A stretch of 64,000 nucleotides of DNA from Marthasterias glacialis (taxonomy: Eukaryota; Echinodermata; Asteroidea; Forcipulatida; Asteriidae), in NCBI GenBank assembly GCA_911728455.2, contig OU452239.1, positions 12,506,328 through 12,570,327 of the forward strand, read 5' to 3'. This document shows, piece after piece, positions 34,992 to 46,070 of this stretch (its first letter is position 1; each line of letters opens with the position of its first letter). The notes below the pieces were generated by a model. The model saw only the letters and a program-made list of their open reading frames with translations, did not search any database and had not been told where the DNA came from. Position numbers and translations under genes: made by a program.

Positions 34992-37900
34992 TCAAGACCT
35001 TGACCAAGCTGGGTCATAAACCAGTGGGTAGAATTGTCCCTCTACCTTGTCACCCTACAAGTGAAGAAACACAAACAAGGAAGATTAACAAAGTATTCAA
35101 TGTAGCATTTGAACTTGAAAGTAATATCATTTTGCTTCACAATCCAAGATTTGAAAACCATGAAATTATGTTGCAGGCCTGATACTTCACGGAGGCAACG
35201 GAGGCAATTGCCTTTGTTGCCCCTGGTTATTGCCTTGGTACCCTTGAAATGTTCCAATAGAAATTTACAATTTGCTCATAGAGATGCCCTTTACCAAGGA
35301 GAAAATGCCTTGGTGCCCTTACCCTTACGAGAACGAAGCATACAGGCCTGTGTTGATTATGAAACAATGTGTACTCGATCCTTCTTTAGTCTGTTTGAAA
35401 TAACCCACAGCTACCATCGGTGGGAATCGAACCTGGAGCCCTATTTTGTCTGACCTTTTTAAACTTGGTAGTTCCTTCCAAGAGAGGCTCGTCAGTGTTA
35501 CTGCATACTCCATCAGCGATGTAATTGACTACACAGGCACGACGGGAAAACTCAGATCTGTGGGAAAGCAGAATGAAAACAGCTGAAAAGATCTTGTAAA
35601 AGATCATTTAAAGTTTGATTGTTGTTCAAGAAGTTACGTTATTACTTCCCACTATGGTGAGAAGTCATCCGCTATTGTAAGCAAACTCAAGGATTTTAGA
35701 ACAAAATCTTGCACAGCGGAGAATTAGGGATTCATTTTGGGAGGGCTGTTTAATGTATCGAGCCATCCATTTATGCATTTTGTCAATCCCACTTAGGGGG
35801 GGGGGGAGGGGCAAGGGTTCTGAGCAGAAGGCTCGAGCCTCCCCTCCCCCCTCTGGTTACGCCTATGAAAAGAGGGACCTACCTGTTGGGCCAGGAACCA
35901 TGCACAGTTAGCGGATGGTGGATGCTTGCCTCTCCTTTCTTCAGGTTGGCATGAACTGGTTTGAAGTTGGCTTTCTCTTCATCAGTTAAGATTGTCTAAC
36001 AAAAACGATAAAGATGGAATAGGATGTGGGAAAGTTTGCTCACATCTGAAAACATCTTAGCTTCAACCTTGACCTCTTAACTCCTACTGTGAAACGTTTG
36101 AAATGCACCGTTTTTGAAAACAGTTCACATTCAGGCATGTGATTTCTCAGGATTTTTCTTATTTCAGGCTTTTCTCAAAATTTCCTTGAGCGTTTGTGTT
36201 TATGTCTGTGGCGTCTCCACAAACCTCACTAGATTGTATCCACTTGCTCAAACTACTCTTATCCAACCCAAATGGATCAAAAGCAGATGTAACATTTATA
36301 TGGGATTTGACCGTTTTGACGGTATAGACCTTTATCATGCTGCCACCGTCTTGGTCATGTTCCCTGTATTAGATGATAATATTCATTCTACCAAAAGGAA
36401 CCAGACTATTTGCCCTTCCAGCCTCGGTTTGGTTACATTGGTTTGAATGTGAGAAAATCAAGATGGCCGCACCATGATAAAGGTCTATTGAGATGTTTAT
36501 AGTACTTGCCTGTATGGATTCCATATCTTTAAAGTCAAAATCTGTGACTGGTAGAGGTCCCCCATTCCTTGTCCACCTAAACAGCCAAAATTAATCATTT
36601 TGTCAAATTATACATGAAGCCAAAGTCAAACACTGATGACTGAATGACGTTGCATTTGTGTGTATAAATCGAAAAATTGTACAAGCAAGTTTCATCCTGC
36701 AGCACACTGTGAGTACAGATATTAGAAGACCTTAAAGGTGCTATGGTCTGATCTGATTTTCAGCTTTACATTTTGAATAGCTATTTTCATAGATTCAAGA
36801 AAGTTCTAAGCTTTCATTTAATCATTTAAGGTGTTGCACGAAAAAATCTGCCAATAGTACATGTATAAAACAATTTGTGCTTTTCAGTGGGTGACCAGGG
36901 GCCATGGTCATCAATGAATCACATGTATCTGGAGTTATTTCATTTGGGGGCACCGGGGGACTGGAAATTTTGGTGGCACGTGCTCCCCGAGCAACCCGTG
37001 GCTACGCCGCTGAGTGCCTAAAGTGACCTTTGCCTCACCCCTTGATTTACCTGTGAGAACCCGGGATGTAATGTAAACCACCATTATCCAGCGTCTGTGA
37101 ATCAAGAGCCATATGAATGGTCAGATGAGCCATGGGCGTGGTCCTTGTCCAGTAGGAGAAGTCTTGATGCCTGAAGGATTCAGAATTCAAACAAATGTTT
37201 TTAAGAATTAACCGTTCATTTAAAAAGAAAAGGAGTGCAAAGTTTCAACTGAAGGGGAAGCCGAAGGATGCTAATCTCAGGCATGACATTCTTCCTGCTT
37301 TAGTCTGATTTCCGTTTTTTGGCCCTCAGAAAAATCAGCAAAATTGTTATTAAAAAGCAGGGACGAGTCTACTAAAGCCATAATGTACATGTAGGTCAGT
37401 CTTTGTAGTCAATAAAATTGTGGTACTTTTTTTCCTAGACCAAATGTCATGCCTGTAATCTATAACTAAAGATTATTTTCTTCCTTGCCGTTTCCTTATA
37501 ATTTTATTTAAAGTGTCATGTGTGTTTATCTCAGCTTGGTTCTTTGTTTGTTTGTTTGTTTGATTGATTGATTGATTTTTTATTTTTATTTTTTTTTTCA
37601 AAACTAGTTACAAAATATACAGAATTTACATAAACAAATCAAACTAAAATGATACACAATAAATTACAGAATCCATTCGATTTAATTATCAGTGATCTGT
37701 TGCAGAGACCCCATTTCTTGAAGAGGGGAACATTATTCTGGAGTTCTGTTTTGTTTAGTTGATTGGTTTATTGATTATTGATTGATTGATCGATCGATTG
37801 ATTGTAATGCTTTATTACCAAGCCACGTTTCCTCCTCTCATGGGAGGTTTGGCAAAGAGCTGATCATGCCATAGTCTGACTTTCCTTTCTTCCTTAGAGT

Positions 37901-39925
37901 CAAGAAGCTGAGATGCTGGCACCTTGATGGAGAGAGATCAAGGAAGAAGTCCGTAAGCTCTTTTCTTAAAGGAATGTTTCCATCTCATCTTTGAGGCTTT
38001 GGATTAACTCGGTGAAGACATGAGAATTAATCTATAAAAAGTGCATCGTGCCATTTCTTGAACTTCATAGTTCAGAAGGGCTATAATTAACTTAGATTTC
38101 ATTGAGGGAATAAGACATAGTGTCCGATATACAGCAACCGTTTCCATGCCAGTATAAGCTTTACACCAGAAAAACTCAGACGTGAAGCACATTAATTGAA
38201 ATCTCCCTGTAATTTTACGGTAATTTTTAGTGATACAACTGGGTTTCTGTTACAGTGTTTTTCACCCATCAAATTACACTGCAAATGCCGTCACAATCAA
38301 CTTGTAGTTGTAGGCTATGTAAAGCTCATGCCTGGAGTTTCATTTTTGAGAGGGCAAGGCCATTTTCATTTTGCAAAGGGAACTTTCATTGGAACATCTT
38401 AAAGTCTTGTGAAACGTTTGGGGCGTAAATGGGCTCTAGGGGCCAAGACCGAGGCAATAGGGGCAATGCTTCCAGTCCAGAAAGCTCATGTATTTTCAGT
38501 TTGATGAGCCACGTGGATTTGTGCCTGTGCCACAAGAGGGCGCCCATCCTAACTTTTACTTTGTTACACCAATACGTACAGCGATTGCAGGCAAGAAGCA
38601 GACATCGTGGAAGCTTGGAGTCAGTCTCCAATGCCCCAGACAATGCAGGAGGACATTTTTGGGATCTTTGGATTGGTTGCTATGGAACTCATACATCATT
38701 TCAATACCTGGGAAGGAGTCATTCTCAACCTGTACACAGAGTTAAAATCAGAGAAAATTCAAATCCACCTGTCACTGTTGAGTGGCGTATTTGAGGTTAA
38801 AGATGTTTGAGGATGATCACCCCTCAATAAACAAAAACAAACAAACAAATGAACATCCCCAACAACACAACACACAAACAAATAAGGCGAGTTGTCTTAC
38901 TTACTTATCGACCTACTTCAGTAGTGCTTTATTTAAGATTCACAAACCTACAATACCGGGGGAAAGACAGCCCTGCGGTTTCCAAATCTCTAGTTTTCCC
39001 ATTTTGGCAATCTAAATGGTCTGTATATCCTCTGAATATATTACCTGTACGTTTTTGGGGTTTTATCTTTTGCCAACGGAACACTGCTACCTGTATGTAC
39101 AGCCACTCCTTGATGGCTTTTCTGTTGAGGACAGTTGCATATAAAAATTGCGGCTTTGTTATTTTTCTTGTCATGTTTTAAAGACACGTGCAAACAAATC
39201 TTCACCAACGATCATCATAACATCATTTAAATCTTAAGAAAACTTGGCCATTCAGCCACTCACAACAAGTTTCTGGTAGTCCATGAGGATCGTATCACAT
39301 TGCTGATGAGAAAGGACTTGGATATTGGTGAGGAATCCATCTTGCCAAAACTGATCCACCTGAACCTGAGTCAGACGAAACATTCTCCATCCTTCAGGAT
39401 CCTGTTTCAGGAGAAATTTGGTAGGAGAAGTTTTATTAAGTCAAGTACAATGTTAAAACGTTCTTCTTAAACGAAGGAGGCTTTTTTCGATCTTGGAAAT
39501 GATCAAACAAGAAAGATTTTGAAATGTCTTTCAAAGTTGATGTTTGCGATGTGAATTTAACACGAGAGGAGGAAAAAAGAAGCTACGAATGGTGCTAAAA
39601 ATGATGTAGAGGCACAGACTCGTTGACATAAAAGTGCTTATTTGGAGTGCCCTCCGACTATGGTCTAAGAGATAAAGAAGACATGAAGATGGAAAGAAGA
39701 AGCCACGATGGTGCTAAGCATGATGCTGAGGCACATACTTGATAGAAATAAAATTAAGGTTAATTTAGGAGTGCCCTTCAACTTGTCCATCAGATATACA
39801 GAAGAAATGAATATGGAAGGATTGGTGTTGCTGACCTTCACTGGTGCAAACAAAGCTCCAAGAGGTTTGTGGACCTTGCTGAGATCTAGACATCCATCAG
39901 ACTCTCCTCCTGGTGTCGACATCAT
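34992..39925 (-). CDS. PhyH-family Fe(II)/2-oxoglutarate dioxygenase
   Basis: Nine exons on the minus strand: 39925-39836, 39401-39264, 38729-38580, 37922-37819, 37170-37051, 36576-36510, 35995-35883, 35557-35455 and 35054-34992. Together they encode 315 aa. The domain starts at [16 protein letters not shown] (residues 39-54). Catalytic residues are plain: H162 and D164 in WHQDFSYW, H255 in HHPLTVHGS, and R266, eleven residues on, as in human PHYH (H175, D177, H264, R275). Flanking motifs are [19 protein letters not shown] and GQFYPLVYD. The family hydroxylates small molecules or lipids; the substrate here is unknown. The end SRS is not a peroxisomal PTS1, so I do not call it phytanoyl-CoA hydroxylase. 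Intron 6 uses a GC donor; all others are GT-AG and phases match throughout. Exon 1 is the least certain: its start is the first of two ATGs, in phase with exon 2. Confidence 0.9.
35174..35350. mobile_element. CAGGCCTG-TIR MITE in dioxygenase intron 8
   Basis: It starts CAGGCCTGATACTTC and ends GAAGCATACAGGCCTG, an imperfect inverted repeat. TGTTG flanks both sides. The interior repeats GGCAATTGCC and CCTTGGTRCCCTT words. Fragments of the same family appear at about 53290, 60115-60250 and 61640-61690. Confidence 0.65.
35790..35872. repeat. CAGTGGCGTA-type element fragment
   Basis: A G-run-rich segment ends in TCTGGTTACGCC, the reverse of the GGCGTAACCAGG terminus seen at 40625. Similar fragments lie at 2620-2730, 24010-24040 and 36940-37015. 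It is in dioxygenase intron 7. Confidence 0.5.
36324..36488. mobile_element. ATAGACCTTTATCATG-TIR MITE beside a GC splice donor
   Basis: The left end ATAGACCTTTATCATG is the exact reverse complement of the right end CATGATAAAGGTCTAT. No ORF. Its right end lies 20 bp from the GC donor (36509-36508) of dioxygenase intron 6, so it is inserted close to that 5' splice site. Confidence 0.8.
36504..36510 (-). other. GC-AG intron donor of the dioxygenase gene
   Basis: Exon 6 ends ATACAG, directly followed by GCAAGT instead of GTAAGT. The flanking bases match U1 strongly, as is usual for functional GC donors, and the reading frame continues exactly into exon 7 at 35995. Confidence 0.85.
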
Positions 39926-40624
39926 CCCAAGAAAGCTACAACCTTCAATTAAATCCTCAATTGAGTTGGTCACTGTACTATTCAAGATGTGGCTAAAACG
40001 CAGTAGTCTTTTCCACTCTTCTCCTTCAACTCTACAGTACCTTCCTCATGAAAACAGGGTCAGATTAAGATACAAGGTGACACCATTAACAGAGTCAGTC
40101 CATAGGTTGGAAAGGAAGGATAACATAGTCCATAGCTAACTACAAACTGACGACTGTATCGATATTGACCTACTGCTCCACGCAAGAACACGGTTTGGAA
40201 AAGTCAACAGAAGCAGGTTGGACTGTATTCTGTTTTAAGAGAGTTTCAACCAAGATTCTTACAAGAGAGTTATCGCTGTCTGTGGTAACTACCGAGTGTG
40301 CCAGTACGACGTTCATAACATTGTACCTCTGTGGGTGCAGCATTAATTTTATCGACACTTGCAAACTGTTCGCTGCACTGGCTTAATAACGGGTGACGTT
40401 TAGCCGGTTATCTTTACTTTGTGTTTACATTCAGTATCACTATTATTGTTGACCAGTCCATATTCCAGCATGGCCAGGGTGGTATCAACTGCTGTTTAGT
40501 TTACTATCCAGAAGCAATTATGGTATAGTGAGGAAACAATGTATTGAGTTGGGAGGAGGCGTGTCTGAACAAACTGAGAGTGTGCAATTCGGAACCATGG
40601 ACTCGAGTTTTAACCCCCATGCCG

Positions 40625-40788
40625 CAGTGGCGTAACCAGGTGATTTAATTGGGGAGGGGGAAGCGGGGGGAACGTAATGGGGGGGGTACTATTTACAATC
40701 TCATTTAGGGGTCAAGAGGGGGACAAGTGTTCTGAGTGGGGTAGAGAGCTTCATCCCCCTTGCCCCCCTCCCCCTGATTACACCACTT
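40625..40788. mobile_element. CAGTGGCGTAACCAGG element with both ends
   Basis: CAGTGGCGTAACCAGG at the left is mirrored by CCTGATTACACCACTT at the right. The interior is G/C-run rich and non-coding. Elements with this terminus are widespread in animal genomes. Confidence 0.65.
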
Positions 40789-41685
40789 TCATGACCCCTC
40801 TATCAGTCCTAATTATGCGAAAAGAACAACCATTATAGTATTAAATCTCATCAATTTTAATTTTTCTTAATTTACATGCAGCGACGACACTATGGGGAAG
40901 GCTCAGACCACTAGCGGTTTCTCACGGATTTCGCACACGTTCATACATGATTAATTCAATTGCTCCCGAAAAAACGGAGAAAGCCGCAGGTGACTGATGT
41001 TGTTGTTTAAGATTATGATTATTATAAGTACTATAATTTATAATATTTATACAGACATTTCTTTGGAAGATTGGATGGAACTTCGAGTATCGAGCTTTCA
41101 GAGTAAATGTTGTGTTACTTCTAGAATTACCAATCCAGCGCTTTGTTTTTAACTCATTGTAGGAGAAAACGAGTCAACCCCAAAATCATTGGCTAACCAT
41201 TGTTTGAGCACAACATGGGGGAGTGAACAACAATTGTTTACAATCATAGAGTTATATGTACGAATTAGAGGGAGCACTCGCGATGTCACGCACGGAACTC
41301 CGCTGACCCCCGTGGGCGAAAATCCATATGGGTCAATTGCATACGAAAGTCCACTTAGAAAATGTTTGCTGCGTAAACTGATGAGTGACCAGTGTAATTA
41401 TGATTGGTCAGCGCCATTTTCTCAAAGGTCAAAAATGCTTCTTTTCGGACCGTGTCGCATGGTTTTGTACGGCCTCTATAACTCTATAATTGTTTACAAA
41501 CCGCAAAATGGGTTCAGCGCCAACCCACAGCGCATTAACCTTACTGGATATTTGTACGTTTCCTGAAGGTCTAACATGTCAATTTAAGTGCTGTTAAATT
41601 GTCGCCACCCTTTGTCTCCATGGTCGCACATACACTGCACTATAAACACTTTTCTATTTTTAATGAAAGTTCCTCTTTCAGTTTG

Positions 41686-41815
41686 ACAAAGACGGCACCC
41701 TTTGTGATTTGACTTCGCGCGCGCGTGTGCAGTATCTGGGTGAGAGTTCATCTGTCCACACACAGCCACAGGCCTGCTATAATCATGACGACACAGCCCC
41801 TTTAAACGATTCTTG
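41686..41815 (-). repeat. Dispersed repeat shared with 53328-53530
   Basis: Shared words in opposite orientation: TTTGACAAAGACGGCACCC, GTGCAGTATCTGGGTGAGAG, CAGGCCTGCTATAATCATG and the end CACAGCCCCTTTAAA. Function unknown; probably a short transposon. Confidence 0.7.
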
Positions 41816-42126
41816 TGTATTTGCAAGTAAAAGCGTCGTCAATGAGTAATTGCGGAAACTAACACCATGGATTATTGCTAAATGGACCTGTGTCCTGGCA
41901 CTTCATTAGTCCAGAAGCAATTTTTAAAAATTCATGCCAACTTATTTATTTACCATTCGTACAGTTCTTCGAATTCAGTGGAGCAGTTTAACTGGCATCT
42001 GAAGTTTTTATTTATTTATTATTGTAAATTTTGTTATGAATTTTTTTTTCCGAACAACTTCCTCGTTTATAATTCATTTTCATAACAAGGTATGAAACAA
42101 GGTCGGCTTCCGAGGTAATTTCACGG

Positions 42127-42133
42127 TATAAGG
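42127..42133 (+). promoter_or_regulatory. TATA-like box upstream of lectin gene 1
   Basis: TATAAGG lies 164 bp before the ATG of the first lectin gene, preceded by GGTAATTTCACGG. If used, transcription would begin near 42155-42160. Positional inference only. Confidence 0.35.
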
Positions 42134-42296
42134 AAGGCGAGCAAGTTTCACCAGTTAGTCAATGCCATAGAAAGACTATAATGAAGACCAATTTGGAACA
42201 CTGGCTGAAACGTCGATAAGATAACATCACGAGATCTTTTCCGATTCGTTCATGACATTTTGATGATAATTTGAAGGGAAATTTGGAATTGGCATC

Positions 42297-43031
42297 ATGA
42301 TTGGAGATTCGCGTCCACGGATGTTTCTGCCTGTCATCTTGGCGTACGTTTGCGTACTTCAGTCCATCAAGGCAAACTGCCCTCCTGGATGGACCAGCTG
42401 GCGTGACTCGTGTTACATCTTGCTAGAGCGTAAACTCACCTGGGACCAAGCTTCACGGGTTTGTGAGCGACCTGAAAGTGGCCTGGCTGTGCCGAATTCT
42501 TTGGAAGAAAATAATCACATCCATCAAATGCAGAGAGAAGCTTGTCATGGTGCGAAATGTGGACTGTGGATCGGGTGTAAGAGCGTTGTGGACATTGAGT
42601 TGACATGTTTTGACCAGAAACAGGCTCCGTCCTTCGCGTACTGGGTCGACTCCCCCCGTCAGGACGAGGGCGATGAAGTCAACTGCGTGTTTATGTCTAA
42701 GGCTAACGGGGGTAAATGGCAGATCTCCGCATGCAGTATTGAAAGGTTTGTCGTGTGTGAGATGCCACGTCAAATGCACGTCTACTCCCTCATCATGTCT
42801 ACAGACGGTCGCGTTAAACCTCAGTGTCTTGACGGCCATGAGGTCAAGAACATAAAAGTCAAGGGAGTCATCGAGTGTGGTGAAGGGTGCTGGGCCGAGC
42901 CTCGATGCCGCTCCTTCAATCTGTGGCAGGGAAGTCCGCATAAGATCTGCCAACTCAACAGCGCAACAATCACCGAGTCTGACGAAGAAAGTGTGTCAAT
43001 TGACGACTCGTGTAACTACTTCGGACTGTGA
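42297..43031 (+). CDS. Secreted C-type-lectin-like protein with C-terminal PAN-like domain, copy 1
   Basis: A single uninterrupted 244-aa frame. It opens with a signal peptide (about residues 1-26, FLPVILAYVCVLQSIKA), then a CTLD from CPPGWTSWRDSCY to FVVCE, including ASRVCE and LWIGC. A second Cys-rich module follows (CLDGHEVKNI, CWAEPRCRSFNLW, HKICQLNSAT, CNYFGL) and resembles PAN/apple domains. No EPN, QPD or WND calcium/sugar motif is visible, so carbohydrate binding is uncertain; a recognition role in defence or mucus is only inferred. The downstream gene is a tandem paralogue, and the similarity continues into the 3' UTR. The first in-frame ATG is used; ATG at 42321 would also leave a good signal peptide. 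The opposed 166-aa minus frame is a shadow. Confidence 0.9.
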   Translation: MIGDSRPRMFLPVILAYVCVLQSIKANCPPGWTSWRDSCYILLERKLTWDQASRVCERPESGLAVPNSLEENNHIHQMQREACHGAKCGLWIGCKSVVDIELTCFDQKQAPSFAYWVDSPRQDEGDEVNCVFMSKANGGKWQISACSIERFVVCEMPRQMHVYSLIMSTDGRVKPQCLDGHEVKNIKVKGVIECGEGCWAEPRCRSFNLWQGSPHKICQLNSATITESDEESVSIDDSCNYFGL

Positions 43032-43632
43032 AGTTAATACACGATATCACAATTCAACAAATTTAGAAAACTTATCTATTCAAAAAAGATGTCAAGTTTG
43101 TTTGTTATACAATGAAAGACAATGACACGTTAAATTTGAAGTAAACTTTAATTTACCGTTGGAACAAAAACTGTTACCGTTAATTTATAGTTACAGAATT
43201 ATAAGATTGATGTTGTATGTACATTAATGCAAACACTCACTGTGCCACAATGATTGATCTGAATTCACTATACAGGTTATATTATTATACTCGTTCACGT
43301 TTGACATGATAAAGTAACACATTTCAGCCTCTTTTGATCTGAACAAACAAAAGAAGATGCATTATGATGCAGCTTTACGTGGTCATACGCCTACATCAAA
43401 GTTCCGTAGCTTCAATTTACGACGTGGAACAAAAAAAGACCAACAACACCCTTCCATTTAATTTACCGTCAATAACGATAAAAAGACAGCAATTAGGCCT
43501 ACTTCAGCAACACGCAGTCGTTGTATGAAGCAGATGCAATCGAGTTGAACAGTCGAGACGCATGATATTTCAGTTTTCACTGCAGGAGTGAAGTCTTTCA
43601 TTTACCCAAGCAGGCTACACAGTTATATCACC

Positions 43633-44355
43633 ATGTTGCTCGTTTTGTGTCCAAGGGTGTTTTTGGCTGCCATCTTGGCGTGTGTTTTCGTTCATCACAC
43701 CATCCAGGCTAACTGCCCTTCTGGATGGAAGAACTTTGGTGACTCGTGTTACAAACTGCTGGACGAGAAACTCAGCTGGGACGAAGCTTCACGTGTTTGT
43801 GACAGACCTGAAGGTAGCTTGGCTGTGCCGAACAATTTGGCAGAAAATAGATTTATCCACGAATTTCAGGATGATTGTCAAATGATTTCGTGTGGACTGT
43901 GGATCGGCTGTAAGTTTGAGGGACATAATTTGACATGCTCTGGTCAGACACATACCCCCTTACTTGCCAACTTGGCCGACAAGGCCCACACAGAAAGTCA
44001 CGAATGTGTAATCATGTCCAAGGGCAACGGCGGTAAATGGCAAAAAAAAACATGCACAGAGGAAAAAAATGTGGTCTGTGAGATTCCTAATCAGATCCGC
44101 ATGTACTGCCTCGCGATGGATGCTAGACATGGCTTCAGCAAACAGAAGTGTCTGCACGGCCATGTGATCAAGAACATTACAGCCAGAGGAGTCAGCGATT
44201 GTGGGGCAGCGTGCTGGGCCGAGCCTCGATGCCGCTCCTTCAACCTCCGGCAGCAGGGAGGTCCACACAAGATCTGTCAACTCAACAACGCAACGATACT
44301 GGAGTCTGAAGAAGACGGTTTCTATGACGACGCGTGTAACTACTTCGGACTGTGA
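43633..44355 (+). CDS. Secreted C-type-lectin-like protein with C-terminal PAN-like domain, copy 2
   Basis: An intronless 240-aa frame, paralogous to the gene at 42297 with the same layout: signal peptide (VFLAAILACVFVHHTIQA), CTLD (CPSGWKNFGDSCYKLL, ASRVCDRPEG, LWIGCK, NVVCE) and PAN-like module (CLHGHVIKNI, CWAEPRCRSFNL, HKICQLNNAT, CNYFGL). The CTLD again lacks canonical EPN/QPD/WND residues. I start at the ATG at 43633; the open frame extends upstream to 43588 without an ATG, and TTTTCACTGCAG ending at 43585 looks like a splice acceptor, so a 5'-UTR intron is likely. The coding similarity between the copies is clear but not close, so the duplication is not recent. Confidence 0.9.
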   Translation: MLLVLCPRVFLAAILACVFVHHTIQANCPSGWKNFGDSCYKLLDEKLSWDEASRVCDRPEGSLAVPNNLAENRFIHEFQDDCQMISCGLWIGCKFEGHNLTCSGQTHTPLLANLADKAHTESHECVIMSKGNGGKWQKKTCTEEKNVVCEIPNQIRMYCLAMDARHGFSKQKCLHGHVIKNITARGVSDCGAACWAEPRCRSFNLRQQGGPHKICQLNNATILESEEDGFYDDACNYFGL

Positions 44356-44463
44356 AGTTAAACATACTGATATCAGTTCAACGAACTTAGAAAACTTATA
44401 AATTCAAAAAAATAGATGCCAAGTTTTGTATCACAAGAAAGTACACTGATGTGTTGAATTTGA

Positions 44464-44469
44464 AATAAA
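44464..44469 (+). other. Polyadenylation signal of lectin gene 2
   Basis: AATAAA lies 109 bp after the stop codon. The equivalent site after copy 1 (near 43137) reads AAGTAAAC, so that copy has lost or never had the canonical hexamer there. Confidence 0.65.
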
Positions 44470-44599
44470 CTTAACAATAAACTACAACCGTAGGATGGGT
44501 CCATATTATGGCTACGACAAACCACAGTGTTTGTACCATCATGAAATTACCAACTTCTACTTCTAATTCGTACCTCGACAGGATCGTCAAGTTAGGATA

Positions 44600-44742
44600 T
44601 AAACGCCAAAGAGCAATCATAGTTAAGTGTCTTGCTCAAGGACACAAGTGCCGGGACCGAGACTCGAACCTGCATTGTGATGACTATGCCACCAGAACTT
44701 GAATTCGGTGCGCTATAGACCGCTCGGCCACAACAAGCAACA
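44600..44742 (-). repeat. tRNA-derived SINE, truncated
   Basis: It carries the reversed A-box end CCGCTCGGCCACAACA, GACTCGAACCTGCA and CTTGCTCAAGGACACAAGTG. The 3' module is missing. It separates lectin copy 2 from the decayed third copy. Confidence 0.8.
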
Positions 44743-44758
44743 ACGAAAGGAGAGCTCA

Positions 44759-44872
44759 GCTTGCTGGGCCGAGCCTCGATGCCGCTCCTTCAATCTCTGG
44801 CAGCTGGATGACTGGAGGTCCACACTAGATCTGCCAACTCAACTCAACACCCAACAATCCTTGAGTCTGATA
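44759..44872 (+). pseudogene. Relic of a third lectin copy (PAN-like module only)
   Basis: The segment begins TGCTGGGCCGAGCCTCGATG and keeps CRSFNLW coding, nearly identical at the start to both intact genes. After CTCTGGCAGCTGGAT the frame is disrupted by small insertions, and the HKICQLN region is garbled. No signal peptide or CTLD remains nearby. It is best read as the stump of an extra tandem copy, cut by or adjacent to the SINE. Confidence 0.8.
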
Positions 44873-44899
44873 TACTGTGATGGGATGTGATCCATAATT

Positions 44900-46070
44900 A
44901 TACCCACTGGTACCATCTCGAGTATTGTGAAATGAAACGCATTTTTAATGCGTTTCTTTGATTAATTTGTTAAAACGCGAAAATAAACCCTTTCAAAAGA
45001 AATCTCATCTGCATGTCTGCACTTTTAAGGAAGTATTGAACTTGATGAACTTGACTCAAATGAATGGGAGACTTTTGAGACGCTGGCGCCAGCAGACACA
45101 ACGATCCTTTTTGCTGTTCTGAGCGTGCGCGCACATGCTCAGCATTGCGCGAGTAGTTCTCAGCACGCGCACTACTGGTGAGAATGTGAAAAGGGACCGT
45201 CCAAAAGTCTCCTATTAGTAATGAAAGCAATTATTTTAAATTACTCTTATGACAGTTGAAGCACGAGAGGATTTTTGTTTGATGATTTTATTGGACATAC
45301 ATTTTAGTTAGTCAAACTCGTGTGTTAGACTTGGTTACAAGCCTATGATCGTGGATAAAAGTTGTCCTACTGAGATCCAGTTAAAATAATGCCGACACAG
45401 CTGCGCCTCTTGCGGCTTGAATAACTTCTAACCGGAATTCGATTGCGATCAATGACGTCCTATGACGCAGAACCGCGGTGTCAGCCTTGTAATCAAGTCT
45501 AAGTCTGTACAACAAAATTGACGACTGATCAAAACAGAATGAAAAACTGTGGCGATCTATAAACTTCTCTGTCATAATTTAATTTACACTCCGTGAACGT
45601 GCCACGGAAATTCATAAGATGTTCTACTGTACATATAAATCCGTACTGTGATTATTTTCTTGTGTTACAAGTTTAGTATAATGTGTAGAGGATGAAATTA
45701 CCTTTTTGAATGATTTACACAGTTGTTAGTGTTACCAAATCAAAGCTTTGATGTTGAAAACATAAGACAGATCAAATAAAATTTAGAAAACTAATACAAA
45801 GTAGGTTTGTTACGTGGACAATTTTGCACAATAACGTTTGCTCAACTGACTGTCATCTCAAAGAAAGAAAATTTAAAAAAAAATGAAAATAATCACAATA
45901 TACCTTTGGAAATATTAGAATAAAAATGCCTCTTTTATCTGCAGTAAAATCGTTTCATACCATGGTATTCTACAACTTGTCAAATGCTTCGAGGGCTGGT
46001 TGCGGAACAATGGGCGGGGCGCCATGCCGGGGGTGGTTTGAGTCCCCAAAGATTAGTGGAAAAAAGCAAC
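44900..46070. other. Gene-free stretch
   Basis: No gene recognised. The segment 45060-45210 is an unusually CpG/GC-rich island of GCGC words and may be repeat-derived. Confidence 0.35.

Larger units (their letters stand above)
40140..42120. other. Intergenic stretch with repeats
   Basis: No supported gene. The 125-aa plus-strand frame at 41189-41566 has no recognisable domain or splice context. Repeats at 40625 and 41686 are listed separately. Confidence 0.4.

Noticed and set aside
39708-40139. 143-aa plus-strand ORF
   Set aside because: It overlaps dioxygenase exon 1 on the minus strand, which joins in phase to exon 2. The plus frame has no recognisable domain.
42453-42953. 166-aa minus-strand ORF opposite the first lectin gene
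   Set aside because: It is a shadow of the real plus-strand lectin frame. The plus frame has a signal peptide, CTLD and conserved cysteines, and the minus frame has no domain.
43588-43632. Extended N-terminus of lectin copy 2 from a GTG
   Set aside because: Nuclear genes start at ATG, and a splice acceptor-like CTGCAG sits just upstream, so this part is taken as 5' UTR.
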